The notes under the pieces: model-generated
Database searches by the model: none
What the model was told of the DNA's origin: nothing
Seen by the model: the letters and a program-made list of their open reading frames with translations, nothing else
Part shown: in pieces, positions 1 through 8,849 of the stretch
Position numbering within the stretch: position 1 is the stretch's first letter
Layout of the letters: each line of letters opens with the position of its first letter
Origin: Shouchella tritolerans
Lineage (GTDB): Bacteria; Bacillota; Bacilli; Bacillales; Bacillaceae_D
Assembly: GCF_025770735.1 (NCBI RefSeq)
Contig: NZ_JAODPB010000001.1
Span: forward strand, 992,001 to 1,056,000
Direction: 5' to 3'
Length of the DNA: 64,000 nt
Translations under genes and position numbers: made by a program

Positions 1-2
1 AA

Positions 3-281
3 CAATGGCTGTTTATCACGATTCCGAACATGGCAGGGACATTCGCTTTTCTGTTTATCATGGGCTGGATTTCTGGTTTACAGCGGTTCCAAGAAGTGTT
101 TGTGCTCGGCGGTCCAGGGGGCAGTCCTAGCCGTTCCATGCAGACAGTGGTCGCCCTCATTTATGAGCGGGGCTTTGGCGGGTTTGAATTTGGCATTGCC
201 TCTGCCATTACGGTATTGCTGTTTCTCATCATTCTTGCATTTACAGTACTGAACCTCAAGCTGACACGCTTGAAACTATAG
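3..281 (+). CDS. Sugar ABC transporter permease, C-terminal part (gene cut by window start)
   Basis: The reading frame is open from the first bases of the window, so this is the 3' end of a longer gene. The visible 92 residues hold two hydrophobic helices and a segment (FVLGGPGGSPSRSMQTVV) typical of the first permease (MalF/UgpA type) of CUT1 carbohydrate importers. It would form half of the membrane channel with the next gene product. The following permease and binding-protein genes lie on the same strand with very short gaps, so the three form one operon. The substrate cannot be read from this fragment. Confidence 0.85.
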   Translation, partial: QWLFITIPNMAGTFAFLFIMGWISGLQRFQEVFVLGGPGGSPSRSMQTVVALIYERGFGGFEFGIASAITVLLFLIILAFTVLNLKLTRLKL

Positions 282-287
282 GAGGGG

Positions 288-1139
288 ATGAATTTGGCCC
301 AAAGCCAACAAGCAAACCGGCGTGTTGCTCACATTGTGATTTATGTGTTTCTTTTTGTTTGCGCACTGCTCGTCATCGCTCCTTTTGTATGGATGGTGAG
401 CATAAGCTTTGACCGAATGGCCAATATTCAAGTACCGTTTCCGCCAAGTTTTATTCCTGATTTGTTTTCGATCTTTAACTATGAATTGGTATTTGAAAAT
501 GGCCGCATTTTCCGTGCGTATCTTAATTCAGGATTGGTAACGTTTGGTTCAGTCGTTTTACAAGTGTCAGCCGCGCTATTAGGAGGCTATGCCTTTTCAA
601 AAGGGCGCTTTAAAGGGAAAAAGCTGCTGTTTCTTGTCGTGCTTGCGACGATGATGGTGCCCATTGAAGCGCGGCTTATCCCATTGTATTCGATGTTTAA
701 TCGCGTTGGCTTGCTCGATACATTTTGGCCAGTGATTTTGCCCTCGATTTTGTATGGCCTAGGCGTGTTCCTCACTAAACAATTTTTTGACCAAATTCCT
801 GACAGTTTGCGGGAAGCAGCCTCCATCGACGGCGCTAGTGAATTCAGAACATTTTTTCAAGTTTACGCGCCATTGGCCGGCCCGATTACAGCGACACTCA
901 TCATCTTGTCGTTTATGGGCAACTGGAATGAGTTTGTATGGCCGCTCGTTGTCTTAAACTCGGAACAGCTCCAGACGATTCCACTCTTTCTCGCCAGCTT
1001 TTCGTTAGAAAACGGAACGGCATTAGCCGGAATGACGATGGCGCTGGCAACGATAAGCGTCGTGCCCATTATTATCGTATTTGTTTGTTTGCAGCGCTAT
1101 ATTATCCAAAGCATTGCCCTTAGCGGCTTAAAAGAATAG
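288..1139 (+). CDS. Sugar ABC transporter permease, MalG/AraQ type
   Basis: This 283-residue protein has about six membrane segments and, near residues 178-197, the EAA loop (REAASIDGASEFRTFFQVYAPL) that docks on the ATPase in binding-protein-dependent importers. It is the second permease of a CUT1 sugar importer. Spacing from the upstream gene is 6 bases. A GGAGGGG run ends immediately before the ATG, which is too close; a TTG two codons later (294) would have ideal spacing and may be the true start. No ATPase gene is seen in the operon, as is common where a shared MsmX-type ATPase serves several importers. Confidence 0.92.
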   Translation: MNLAQSQQANRRVAHIVIYVFLFVCALLVIAPFVWMVSISFDRMANIQVPFPPSFIPDLFSIFNYELVFENGRIFRAYLNSGLVTFGSVVLQVSAALLGGYAFSKGRFKGKKLLFLVVLATMMVPIEARLIPLYSMFNRVGLLDTFWPVILPSILYGLGVFLTKQFFDQIPDSLREAASIDGASEFRTFFQVYAPLAGPITATLIILSFMGNWNEFVWPLVVLNSEQLQTIPLFLASFSLENGTALAGMTMALATISVVPIIIVFVCLQRYIIQSIALSGLKE

Positions 1140-1152
1140 GGGGACTGCAAAA

Positions 1153-2478
1153 ATGAAGCGATTGAGTACACTTGTGGCAGCCTGTTCGTTGGTGATGCTC
1201 ACCAGTTGTGCGCCGCAAACGGAAACAGAAAACGCCCCGAGTGAAAACGCAGACTTGACCGTCGCGATGATTGGCGATTTTAAGATGCAAGATACAACAG
1301 ACCCGATTACAGGCCAAAAAGCGACCGGTTTCCATGCTGCAAAAGCAGAATTTGAACGGCTCCATCCAGGCGTTACAATTGAATTCATCATTATGCCGTG
1401 GAGCAACTATGTCGCCAATACACAAGCGATGCTGGCTGGGAGCCAGGCTGACGTCTACCAAATGCCAGGCGTCAACGACTTTGCTGCCCAAGGCTTGGTC
1501 GAACCACTCGAATCTTACATTGAAGAAGACGACGATTTTGATTTAGGCGTCTATAACGACAACTTAGTTGAAGGCTGGAAAGTATTCGGTCCAGACGATG
1601 ACACGCCACAAATTTACTCCCTCCCAGTGCTTGGGGACGGGCGTTTCATCCAATACGACAACCTGTTGTTTGAACAATGGGGCGTCGAGCCACTCTCCGA
1701 ATACCCGACAGTAGAAGAAGTGATCGACAAAGCGAAGCAAATGACAGGCGAAAATCCAGTCACAGGTGAACAAAACTATGGCATTTACTTCCCTGGCACA
1801 AACGACACCGCCTTAACGCTCACCAATTTTATGGAAGGCTTTGGCGGCGAATGGGGCACAGGCCAACGCTGGGAAGATATTGAGCTGCACTTCGATTCGC
1901 CTGAAATGAAACAGGCGCTCGAAGCGATGGTTGAGCTCGCCGACTACATGCCAAAAAGCTTTATTAACGGTCAAGGCAATGAACGCTGGCTGACGCCAAG
2001 CAACAACATCGCTATTGGCGTCAATCAAGGAAACGGCAACTTAAAAACAATTTACGCCCAAAGTCTACAAGACCGCTTCCCGATTGTGCAAAACTTTAAA
2101 AACGAAAACGGCGTCGGCGGGATGTTCTCCGGCAGCCCGCTCGCAATCGGAAAAACGAGCAAAAACAAAGACCTAGCTTGGGAATTTATTAAATTCAGCG
2201 CAAGCGAATACTTCCAGCGCTTTCTATGGGAAGAATGGGGGGCTACACCTGTCATTAAACAGGCAGCCAAATGGGAAAGCATCCAGGAGATGGAGCTAAT
2301 GGAACCCGTCCTCGAAGCGATGAGCAATGCCGTCACGCCCCGCTACCCATGGGCCTCCTCCCAGCCACGCTACATTTTGCAAGCAAAAACCGAAGGCGCC
2401 TTAACTGGCACGATGTCAGTAGAACAAGCCTTGGAGGAGGCACAACAGGAGAGCATGGAGTGGATTGAGGGGCGGTAG
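1153..2478 (+). CDS. Sugar ABC transporter substrate-binding lipoprotein
   Basis: This 441-residue protein starts with a short lysine-arginine signal sequence and a lipobox (VMLTSC near residues 14-19), so it should be anchored to the outer face of the membrane. The rest follows the family 1 extracellular solute-binding pattern: an aspartate- and glutamate-rich mature part, 'AGSQADVYQMPG' near residue 95, and a C-terminal half rich in tryptophan. It captures a carbohydrate and hands it to the two upstream permeases. It ends the operon and is followed by a terminator. A segment of this gene (about 1840-1892) recurs as a decayed copy at 4162-4213. The exact sugar is unknown. Confidence 0.92.
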   Translation: MKRLSTLVAACSLVMLTSCAPQTETENAPSENADLTVAMIGDFKMQDTTDPITGQKATGFHAAKAEFERLHPGVTIEFIIMPWSNYVANTQAMLAGSQADVYQMPGVNDFAAQGLVEPLESYIEEDDDFDLGVYNDNLVEGWKVFGPDDDTPQIYSLPVLGDGRFIQYDNLLFEQWGVEPLSEYPTVEEVIDKAKQMTGENPVTGEQNYGIYFPGTNDTALTLTNFMEGFGGEWGTGQRWEDIELHFDSPEMKQALEAMVELADYMPKSFINGQGNERWLTPSNNIAIGVNQGNGNLKTIYAQSLQDRFPIVQNFKNENGVGGMFSGSPLAIGKTSKNKDLAWEFIKFSASEYFQRFLWEEWGATPVIKQAAKWESIQEMELMEPVLEAMSNAVTPRYPWASSQPRYILQAKTEGALTGTMSVEQALEEAQQESMEWIEGR

Positions 2479-2506
2479 AAAGAGTAGAGATGTAAGAGCA
2501 AATACT

Positions 2507-2531
2507 AAGAGCGTCGGGTGGCGCTCTTTTG
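2507..2531 (+). terminator. Rho-independent terminator of the sugar ABC operon
   Basis: A stem AAGAGCG / CGCTCTT with an 8-base loop is followed by a T-rich run 29 bases after the binding-protein stop codon. A close variant with the same GAGCGTCGGGTGG sequence is found at 3603-3637. Confidence 0.85.
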
Positions 2532-2718
2532 TTTGGAGGGGTTTTGTTCAACAAAAAAGAACCCCAGAAAGGAATTAGGTGATCGATTTCGTTCAAATTG
2601 AATAGTGGGTTAAGGTTGACGAAACAGCCGGGGGCAAATATATGTAAATTATCTGTAAATGACTTCCTCTTAGTCTTGCTTAGTTCCGAATGTATGCCTG
2701 ATTGTTTGCGACGCCTGT

Positions 2719-3303
2719 TTAAGAACCTCGAATTTCTGAGATGATGGAACTGAGAAACTTTTGCTGTTCGACACTAGCTGTTTCACATAGCCCCCATAGC
2801 AATTGATTCTCATGCTCAGTCAAATCCCGTTTGAGTGTTGAACTTATTCTTTGTTTCAAGTCGAAATAAACACCCTTTTCTTCGACCGCGCGAATATAAT
2901 GCCCGTCCGGATCATAAAAGGTGAAATAACCGAAATCATTAGTAAATACAGGTTCTTTATCAATAGGGGTTCTAGCTTGTTTAATCCGTTCATACAACGC
3001 AAGCAAGTCATTCGTTAAAATCTCAACCATCGTCACATGCCCTGTGCTGCTTGTGATAAAGAATGAATGGGGAAAGACAAACTTCAATTGTGTCACATCT
3101 TCAGGTTTAGTTTCCATCAAAAAAATACCTGGACCATTTCTGTTTTTCAATGCAATATGTGCTTCTCCAAATGAATAATCTGTTGAAACCAATTCATAGC
3201 CTAAGACATTACAATAAAAGTCGACTGATTTTTTCAAATTTGTGACTGGAAACCGCATGCTGCAATACCCAATCACATCCGCATCATTTTTTTCTTTGTT
3301 CAA
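2719..3303 (-). CDS. VOC (glyoxalase/dioxygenase-fold) family protein
   Basis: This 194-residue protein begins with 'YCSMRFPVTNLKKSVDFYCNVLGYEL', the first beta-alpha-beta unit of the vicinal oxygen chelate fold, and contains 'FGYFTFYDPDGHYIRAVE' near residues 122-140, which carries the usual second-half metal or substrate residues. About 50 residues of helical sequence follow the VOC domain; this extension is not part of the core fold. The start is a TTG with AAAGGAG nine bases upstream. It stands alone between the sugar operon and a decayed region, so context says little about its substrate. Members include glyoxalases, dioxygenases and antibiotic-binding proteins, and I cannot choose between them. 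Confidence 0.8.
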   Translation of the reverse strand: MNKEKNDADVIGYCSMRFPVTNLKKSVDFYCNVLGYELVSTDYSFGEAHIALKNRNGPGIFLMETKPEDVTQLKFVFPHSFFITSSTGHVTMVEILTNDLLALYERIKQARTPIDKEPVFTNDFGYFTFYDPDGHYIRAVEEKGVYFDLKQRISSTLKRDLTEHENQLLWGLCETASVEQQKFLSSIISEIRGS

Positions 3304-3602
3304 TATCTTCTACTCCTTTTTAGTTACTTTAACTAATCGCCTTTGCCGGTTTTAAAATCAAATTTGAGTACTTTCCTTATTCGTTAGAAGATTTCACAAT
3401 CCTGCCTGTTAGCTGGCTGATTATTAAAATTATGTTTTGAGAGAGATTGAAACAAAAAGCATCCCTTGGTAGGATGTGGAGGGCCAACGATATTGACCTC
3501 TAATTTAGTACCAAGGAGACTAAAATGATTATAAAGAAACAAATAAACAATAAAATCATACATTTTCTAATTGAGTATAAAATATCCAGTAGGTATGTAA
3601 GG

Positions 3603-3637
3603 AGAGCGTCGGGTGGGTACCGTGACGCTCTTTTTTT
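3603..3637 (+). terminator. Relic copy of the sugar-operon terminator
   Basis: GAGCGTC at 3604-3610 pairs with GACGCTC at 3624-3630 and is followed by seven Ts. The GAGCGTCGGGTGG string and the downstream GGGG and GTTGAT/GTTCAA context echo the terminator at 2507-2531. It may still function, but no gene immediately upstream needs it. Confidence 0.65.
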
Positions 3638-3838
3638 GGGGAGAAGGTGTTGATTAAAAAAAGTTGCCACTTGTTGCGGGGCTCCATGAAACTTGTACTG
3701 TGTAATCCTTGGCGATAGAGGTCAGAATAGATAACTGAGGTAGCGTTAACCCCTTTTTCAATTGTGCGCACTGTTCTAAAATAAGTCTTTTACCATGGGA
3801 TGGAGAAGTACTCTGGCATAAACACAGAACTAGAAGTT

Positions 3839-3943
3839 TCATAGGATGTATTCCTCAGCGGTTAAGTAGTTAAGAGACCAATGAATTATTACATGATTGA
3901 ACCAATACACAAAATCAAATAAAGCAAGGTCGAGTTTTTGTTG
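3839..3943 (-). pseudogene. IS3-family transposase, C-terminal remnant
   Basis: Read on the minus strand, about 34 codons encode LDLALFDFVYWFNHVIIHWS followed by LNYLTAEEYI and a stop. This matches the conserved C-terminal end of IS3-type (OrfB) transposases, usually 'FDYVxWYNxxRIHxSLxYLTPxEY'. It is known that this segment follows the last acidic residue of the DDE domain. Nothing upstream in the same frame resembles the rest of the enzyme, and no terminal inverted repeats were found, so this is a leftover. It sits just outside the left edge of the A+T-rich cluster. Confidence 0.75.
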
Positions 3944-4161
3944 ATCAAAAGAACTGCTATTCTTGTATTGACTGACCTAACGATAGAACGTTGATCGGTG
4001 TTTGTCCCTAATCTAGAATGACTTTTCTATGCGCTTACCGAGCGTATCTAATAAAGTATGTTTGACGCCTACGTATCCCTTGAAGTGCTGATAGATAGGG
4101 CAAACAAGGTCTTTTCGATGTTTCGATCGGTTCTTCACTAACATTGAAGGCAAATATGTAA

Positions 4162-4213
4162 TTTGGCGGCAAATGGGGCACAGGCTGATGCTGGGAAAAT
4201 ATTGAGCTGTATT
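4162..4213 (+). pseudogene. Fragment of a second sugar-binding-protein gene
   Basis: About 52 bases here align without gaps to 1841-1892 inside the intact binding-protein gene, sharing GGCGGC-AATGGGGCACAGGC, GCTGGGA-ATATTGAGCTG and only scattered differences. The fragment has no open frame context, so it is the remains of a duplicated or transferred paralogue. Together with the terminator copy at 3603 it suggests that a second sugar-binding-protein gene once lay in this 1.4 kb zone. Confidence 0.75.
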
Positions 4214-4716
4214 TAACAACCTGGAAAGGAGCAAATGATAGGATGCTCAATATTAGTCAGTTCAAATAAAAAAAAGGATTGACTATTATCTTATTAGTGT
4301 GATAAATTTAACTAAACAGTGTTGTAAATATTAAAAAGTCAAAGTATAAGCTAATCGATGTTCCGGCTCGTTGGCCTAGCTTTGATGGCATAAAGTGATT
4401 GAGTAGTGTATATGAGAGTATAGATGAATGGGCGAAGCTATGCCCTGACATAACTTGTCCCTGGTTGGAATGTTTTTTCTGACTGGGCTTCTTCATTAGC
4501 TATGAAAAAGCCGTTTTGTAAATTTAATAAAAGGAGAAAGGGATGACCTAAACCTTGTGTAATGTTATGTAGTCGTTGTATAGTCATGACGCTAGTAGAG
4601 AGGACTCTGTTATAAAAGACTGTTCAATAAAAAGAAAATTATAAACTAGGTTATACCTCTTATAAATCTACATCAGAATAATTATCTAATAATAATTGGT
4701 GTAAAGGGAGATGGAT

Positions 4717-5268
4717 ATGAAGTGGTATGCCTTATTTGTTGAGTCAAGAAAAGAAGACTTCGTTAAGAAAATGATAAAGAAATATATAGACTGTTCAAAC
4801 ATAACAGTCATTGTTCCGAAACGAAAATTAATTGAACGTAAACAAGGAATAAATCAACTGGTTTATAAGAATCTTTTTCCTGGTTATGTGTTTGTCTATA
4901 CTGTAATGGATGTGGACTTATATTATCAATTAAAACAGGTACCGCGCTTTTACAAACTGCTTAATTACAAACATGACTATCAATCAAAAGAAACAAAACA
5001 CCATCCTTTTACAGAGATAGATACAGATGAAATGCGTCCTGTTCTAAGCCTAATTAATAATGAAGAAATAATCGACTTTTCGACTATATATACGGAAGGT
5101 TCAGAGATAAGAGTTATTGATGGTCCTTTAAAAGGTAAAGAAGCAATTATAAAGAGAATAAATAAGCGAAAAGGTAGGGCGAAAATTTGTATAGAACTGT
5201 TTGCAGAGAATAAATTTTTGGATGTAGGGATTGAAGTGCTTTCAAAAGGGAAAATGAAGAGTGTATAA
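4717..5268 (+). CDS. loaP: NusG-family antiterminator, LoaP-like
   Basis: This 183-residue protein has an N-terminal NGN domain beginning MKWYALFVESRKEDFVKK and containing 'LFPGYVFVY' near residues 52-60, then a C-terminal KOW motif ('EGSEIRVIDGPLKGKEAIIKR', about 126-146). It is known that LoaP-type NusG paralogues act as operon-specific processive antiterminators on long biosynthetic operons in Firmicutes. Here the gene lies directly upstream of a collinear 11 kb biosynthetic block with an internal hairpin, which fits that job. The second ATG is chosen because AAAGGGAG sits eight bases before it; an ATG two codons earlier is too close. It could instead be a general RfaH-like NusG paralogue. 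Confidence 0.85.
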   Translation: MKWYALFVESRKEDFVKKMIKKYIDCSNITVIVPKRKLIERKQGINQLVYKNLFPGYVFVYTVMDVDLYYQLKQVPRFYKLLNYKHDYQSKETKHHPFTEIDTDEMRPVLSLINNEEIIDFSTIYTEGSEIRVIDGPLKGKEAIIKRINKRKGRAKICIELFAENKFLDVGIEVLSKGKMKSV

Positions 5269-5540
5269 TTTTATAGTCCTTGGAGGATATCGTGAGCTAT
5301 CTTTGTTTACTTGTACTCATTTTGGTTTAGATACTGCAAGATTTTTGTAGGTGAAAATGGTTATTCCAATGAATATAGTTAGTCAATTCCCGCTTTATCT
5401 GCTTGGGCAGACTAGTAAGGTGGAGCAGGAACTCTCACAAAATAGCTAATTCTCCAATAGTGAAAAAACAAAGCAGAGGCTAGCTATTCTATTGTTGGCA
5501 TTTATCATTTTTTATTATAAGTTTGAAAAAAGGTGTATGT
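5269..5540 (+). promoter_or_regulatory. Leader region between loaP and the protease pair; candidate antitermination element
   Basis: This 272-base stretch has no convincing gene. AATAGCTA at 5441-5448 can pair with TAGCTATT at 5481-5488, and CAATAG at 5455-5460 can pair alternatively with CTATTG at 5489-5494, followed by a T-rich tract near 5508-5516. LoaP is known to recognise an RNA hairpin in operon leaders, so this is the natural place to look, but the stems are modest. A GTG after GGAGG (5282-5292) opens a frame of only 12 codons, and an ATG at 5369 opens 26 codons without a clear ribosome site; both may be relics. Confidence 0.4.
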
Positions 5541-6680
5541 ATGAATGTGACAGAATTGCTAACAGTTTCGATAATTGTTGAAAGGAATATACAGTATAAA
5601 ATCACTAAAAATAATTACGAAAACAAATATTTAGTAGATGATGAAAACATTCAAAGAATTGACTATTCAATGAGAAAATCGCCATACAAAGACTTTAATG
5701 AGGAATTTTTGGAAAGGAAAGGTGTTACAAATAAAAGGAATTTTAGAAGTAAAATAGAGATGATAAATGTAAAAAATCTTTTAGACGAATGGTCCATAAT
5801 CAATAGTGGTATTTTAAAAGAGTCCAACGATATAAATATAACATTAAGTACAAATTACATAAAAAAATATAGTATCTTCCCTATCTATAAGGATTTTAAT
5901 CTTTCTATAAACACAGAAAACTTTATTATTGGTAGTATGACTATTTCTGGGAGTACTATCAATTTTTCAGTTTCAAGTATAAATACACTTTATCACGAAT
6001 TAAATCGAGTTTTAAAGAAGTTAATAAATAACAAAGAAAATTATATTGGAAATACAGTGGGAATAAAAGGAAAATACAATTTATTTTTCGATCCTTTTGT
6101 TTCCTCGATTTTTTTTCATGAATTAGTAGGCCACGGTTTAGAAGAAGGATTCTTGAAAAAAGGGGATAAGGTGGGCCCTTTAAATCTGAGTGTTTATCAA
6201 GCATGTCTTGATGATTTAAGTGTACCAAGAACGCCCAAATATCAAAAACAATTACTTATTAAGAATGGATTTGTAATAGTTGATAAAATTGAAATACAAG
6301 GACATAGAAAGTCTATAAGACATTCACCTTCAATTAGATTGAATAATTTAATCATCGATGGTGGGTTTAACAGTAAGCCAAACTTTGTGGAGAAAGAGAT
6401 TTCATATATTAAATGTTGTAATGTAGGATTAGCTGAATTTTATGAAGGATACATTATATTGGAAATAAAGAATGGTTTGTTAATTAGTGATAGTAAAGAT
6501 TATAAAAGGATAGAAAGATTAATATTAAAGATACATGTCAACGAAGTGTATAAACACTTCAAACATCTTTATGACGATTATGAGACTGTAAGGGGTATAT
6601 GTACAAAGAATAATGATACCCTTCCGACAGTTAACCACTCACCATCTATATTATTCTTAGATACCTATGTGGAGAGCTAA
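5541..6680 (+). CDS. TldD-like zinc metalloprotease of the RiPP cluster
   Basis: This 379-residue protein carries the TldD signature: HELVGHGLEEG with the HExxxH zinc site at His193-His198, a downstream 'GHRKSIRH-PSIRLNN' segment matching the substrate-binding strand of TldD, and a C-terminal 'GICTKNNDTLPTVNHSPS' that aligns with the GxCGKDGQ-VPV segment whose cysteine (Cys354 here) is the third zinc ligand in TldD. In E. coli the TldD/TldE pair removes the microcin B17 leader and degrades unfolded peptides. The role here is probably removal of leader or follower from the modified peptide. The protein is shorter and quite divergent from housekeeping TldD. ATG 5541 follows AAAGG; a TTG six codons earlier also exists. 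Confidence 0.82.
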   Translation: MNVTELLTVSIIVERNIQYKITKNNYENKYLVDDENIQRIDYSMRKSPYKDFNEEFLERKGVTNKRNFRSKIEMINVKNLLDEWSIINSGILKESNDINITLSTNYIKKYSIFPIYKDFNLSINTENFIIGSMTISGSTINFSVSSINTLYHELNRVLKKLINNKENYIGNTVGIKGKYNLFFDPFVSSIFFHELVGHGLEEGFLKKGDKVGPLNLSVYQACLDDLSVPRTPKYQKQLLIKNGFVIVDKIEIQGHRKSIRHSPSIRLNNLIIDGGFNSKPNFVEKEISYIKCCNVGLAEFYEGYIILEIKNGLLISDSKDYKRIERLILKIHVNEVYKHFKHLYDDYETVRGICTKNNDTLPTVNHSPSILFLDTYVES

Positions 6681-6681
6681 T

Positions 6682-7623
6682 ATGAAATGGCAAAATATTT
6701 TATTAGAATCTAAAATGATTGACTTTGGATTAAAAATTAAAACCACTGTAAAAGAAAGAATAAAAGCTTTCAGAATTATATACGAGCATAATTATGGAAC
6801 TGCGGTAGATTATAGTGGAAATGATGAATTGCTTGTTGAAAAAGCTATTAGGAATTCTGTTAGTTTTCCTAAAAATAAGCTCGACTTTTATCCCTTAACT
6901 AAAAGCGAGCAATTGGACAATGATCGACCTAAGCAGCTAGGGGTAGGAAAATATTTAATATTTAACTTATTTCTGAAAAATGAACAGAATATTTCGATAG
7001 AAGAAAAAACTTTTTTCCAAATAAATGCTTGTATTATAAATGAAAAAAAACTTATAAATGCAAAATGCAGTAAAGAGAAAATTTTTGAGCACCCATGGGT
7101 TATTTCACCATTGGCATTATCTAAAATCATATTAAATGAGTGGTCTTCAATTCTTAGAATGGAGAAAAAATCATTTGAATTTCCATGTGATATTAAAATA
7201 ATAGATCGGGCAACAAAAATGAAGTATGATTTCGAAGGAACTTTAAAACAAGAAACTTTATTTGTATCAGAGGGGGAAGTTATTAATTATGCTTACAATC
7301 TAGAAAAAGCGAATGGGAACTTAGATTTGCTTAATGGTCAAGGTGGTATTAATGGAATATTTTTAACAGACTTATACTTGATTAGTAATGATGTTTCTCC
7401 ATGGCCAGACTTTGAATTTTATTATGTTGAAGATGTTCACAGTATTAAAAATAATATGTTTTTAGTTACTTTCAGAAACGTATTTAATAAAAACATAGAG
7501 CTCGTAAAAATAAATAAACACAAATTGTTTACAAACTATGAGTGGCTAGAAGAAAGAGGAAGAGGAATTTTTCCCTGGAATGTGCCTTACTTACTAATTA
7601 AAAACCCATATAGTATTAAGTAA
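6682..7623 (+). CDS. Probable TldE/PmbA-like partner protease subunit
   Basis: This 313-residue protein follows the TldD-like gene by one base and is preceded by GGAGAGC. It has no HExxxH motif, as in TldE, which is the non-zinc half of the TldD/TldE complex. The stretch 'VSEGEVINYAYNLEKANG' near residues 211-228 resembles the TldE region leading to the G-rich substrate cleft. The call rests mainly on its position beside the TldD homologue, its size and this weak pattern, so it is an inference. It contains no signal peptide or membrane segments. The alternative is an unrelated cluster-specific protein. Confidence 0.55.
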   Translation: MKWQNILLESKMIDFGLKIKTTVKERIKAFRIIYEHNYGTAVDYSGNDELLVEKAIRNSVSFPKNKLDFYPLTKSEQLDNDRPKQLGVGKYLIFNLFLKNEQNISIEEKTFFQINACIINEKKLINAKCSKEKIFEHPWVISPLALSKIILNEWSSILRMEKKSFEFPCDIKIIDRATKMKYDFEGTLKQETLFVSEGEVINYAYNLEKANGNLDLLNGQGGINGIFLTDLYLISNDVSPWPDFEFYYVEDVHSIKNNMFLVTFRNVFNKNIELVKINKHKLFTNYEWLEERGRGIFPWNVPYLLIKNPYSIK

Positions 7624-7637
7624 GAGGATGTGAAGTA

Positions 7638-8849
7638 TTGAAAAATAAAAATTTATGGATCTTAATGTTAGGCATTACAGGAGCCGAATTTGGAATGTGG
7701 TTTGGTTTAGTTGGTAACTTGAATTATTTACAAAATAGTTTAGATTCAAGCCTGTTGCAATCACTAATATTATTATCAGGCGTAATTGTCGGTACTTTGT
7801 TTGGTCCTTATGCAGGGAGCTTAATTGACAAGACCAGTAAAAAGAATATCCTGCTTTATGCATCAATTGCGAGGATAATTGCGGTTTTGGTTATGTTTTT
7901 GGCTATATTATATAATTCTGTGCTATTGGTTATTGGATATAGTGTATTAATGGGGATTTCTGCCTCGTTCTACTTTCCAGCTATAAATGCATTGATACCG
8001 ATGATTGTCACTCAGAAGCAATTAACATTTGCAAATGTCTTACAAAATAATCTGATGACCATTATTCGTATAATTGGAGCAGCTTCAGCAGGTGTCTTAT
8101 TAGTTTCTGTTTCGCTATATCATTTGTACATAATTTCATTGATATTTTACTTGGTACTTCTTTTTTCTATTTTTTTCCTTAACATAAACGAAAGCGATTT
8201 AACTCTTAATACTAAGAAGAATGAAATCAAGTTTAGAGAGATCCTGCCAATTCTTAAGAATGAGAAGATAATTTTCATACTATTATTGCTCTCTTTTGTA
8301 CCGTACGTATTTATATCTGGATTTAATTTAATGGTAATAGAAATTAGCAATATACAAAATTCAGTCGCAATTACAGGTTTATTATACGCAACTGAAGGTA
8401 TATGTATACTTTTGGCTGGGTTTTTAATCATCAAAGTTAATAGAAGTAACTTTATATTATATATAATCTGCTTTTCTTGTTTTTCAATGGCATTGTCACA
8501 ATTCATTTTATCGTCTTCTAATCAAATGTATATTCCATTCATTGCTTTTGCAATATTTGGTCTTTCTGCAGGAATCTTTATACCCGTGTCAAATACCTAT
8601 TTCCAAAAAAATATTGAGCCTAATTATCATGGAAGGTTTTTCGCCTTTAAGAGAATATTAGAAAACTTGATTGCTCAATTTTCATTAGTGCTTATTGGAT
8701 TTTTATTAGACTTTATCGGTTTCAATTCAATGATGTTCTTTTTTGGCATAATATCATTAATTATAGTATCTATATGTAGTTACTATTTATTAATTGATAG
8801 AAAATTAACTATACCAATGAAGGGAGGTGAAAAAAATGAAAAATTTTAA
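7638..8849 (+). CDS. MFS transporter, probable exporter of the cluster product
   Basis: This 403-residue protein has about twelve hydrophobic helices and the MFS loop-2/3 type signature ('GPYAGSLIDKTSKKNIL', about residues 55-71). It resembles the enterobactin exporter/macrolide efflux (EntS/MefA) branch of the MFS in size and layout. It begins at TTG after AGAGGATG and its 3' end overlaps the start of the precursor-peptide gene by 14 bases in another frame, so translation of the two may be coupled. It most likely exports the finished compound and gives self-protection; this is inferred from context. Confidence 0.85.
   Translation: MKNKNLWILMLGITGAEFGMWFGLVGNLNYLQNSLDSSLLQSLILLSGVIVGTLFGPYAGSLIDKTSKKNILLYASIARIIAVLVMFLAILYNSVLLVIGYSVLMGISASFYFPAINALIPMIVTQKQLTFANVLQNNLMTIIRIIGAASAGVLLVSVSLYHLYIISLIFYLVLLFSIFFLNINESDLTLNTKKNEIKFREILPILKNEKIIFILLLLSFVPYVFISGFNLMVIEISNIQNSVAITGLLYATEGICILLAGFLIIKVNRSNFILYIICFSCFSMALSQFILSSSNQMYIPFIAFAIFGLSAGIFIPVSNTYFQKNIEPNYHGRFFAFKRILENLIAQFSLVLIGFLLDFIGFNSMMFFFGIISLIIVSICSYYLLIDRKLTIPMKGGEKNEKF

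Larger units (their letters stand above)
3304..4716. other. Decayed intergenic region with gene relics
   Basis: No intact gene is seen in about 1.4 kb. The stretch contains several recognisable relics, listed separately: a terminator copy, the tail of an IS3-type transposase, and a fragment of a sugar-binding-protein gene. Short minus-strand frames at 3654-3842, 4013-4234 and 4308-4496 lack convincing ribosome sites or family motifs. The base composition becomes steadily A+T-richer towards the cluster that begins at 4717. I could not identify a confident promoter for that cluster. Confidence 0.7.

Noticed and set aside
3464-3517. CCTTGGTA ... TACCAAGG inverted pair
   Set aside because: An 8-base stem with a loop of about 37 bases and no linked gene; it may be a relic end but cannot be assigned.
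3654-4250. Minus-strand open frames in the decayed zone (3654-3842, 4013-4234)
   Set aside because: They lack ribosome sites and family motifs and overlap relic sequence; only the IS3-type tail at 3839-3943 could be recognised.
4308-4496. 62-codon minus-strand frame before the cluster
   Set aside because: No ribosome site, low complexity Ser/His composition, and no homology pattern.
5292-5449. Short frames in the leader: a GTG frame of 12 codons after GGAGG and a 26-codon ATG frame at 5369
   Set aside because: The first is too short and the second has no ribosome site. They could be relics or leader peptides but there is not enough evidence to call them genes.
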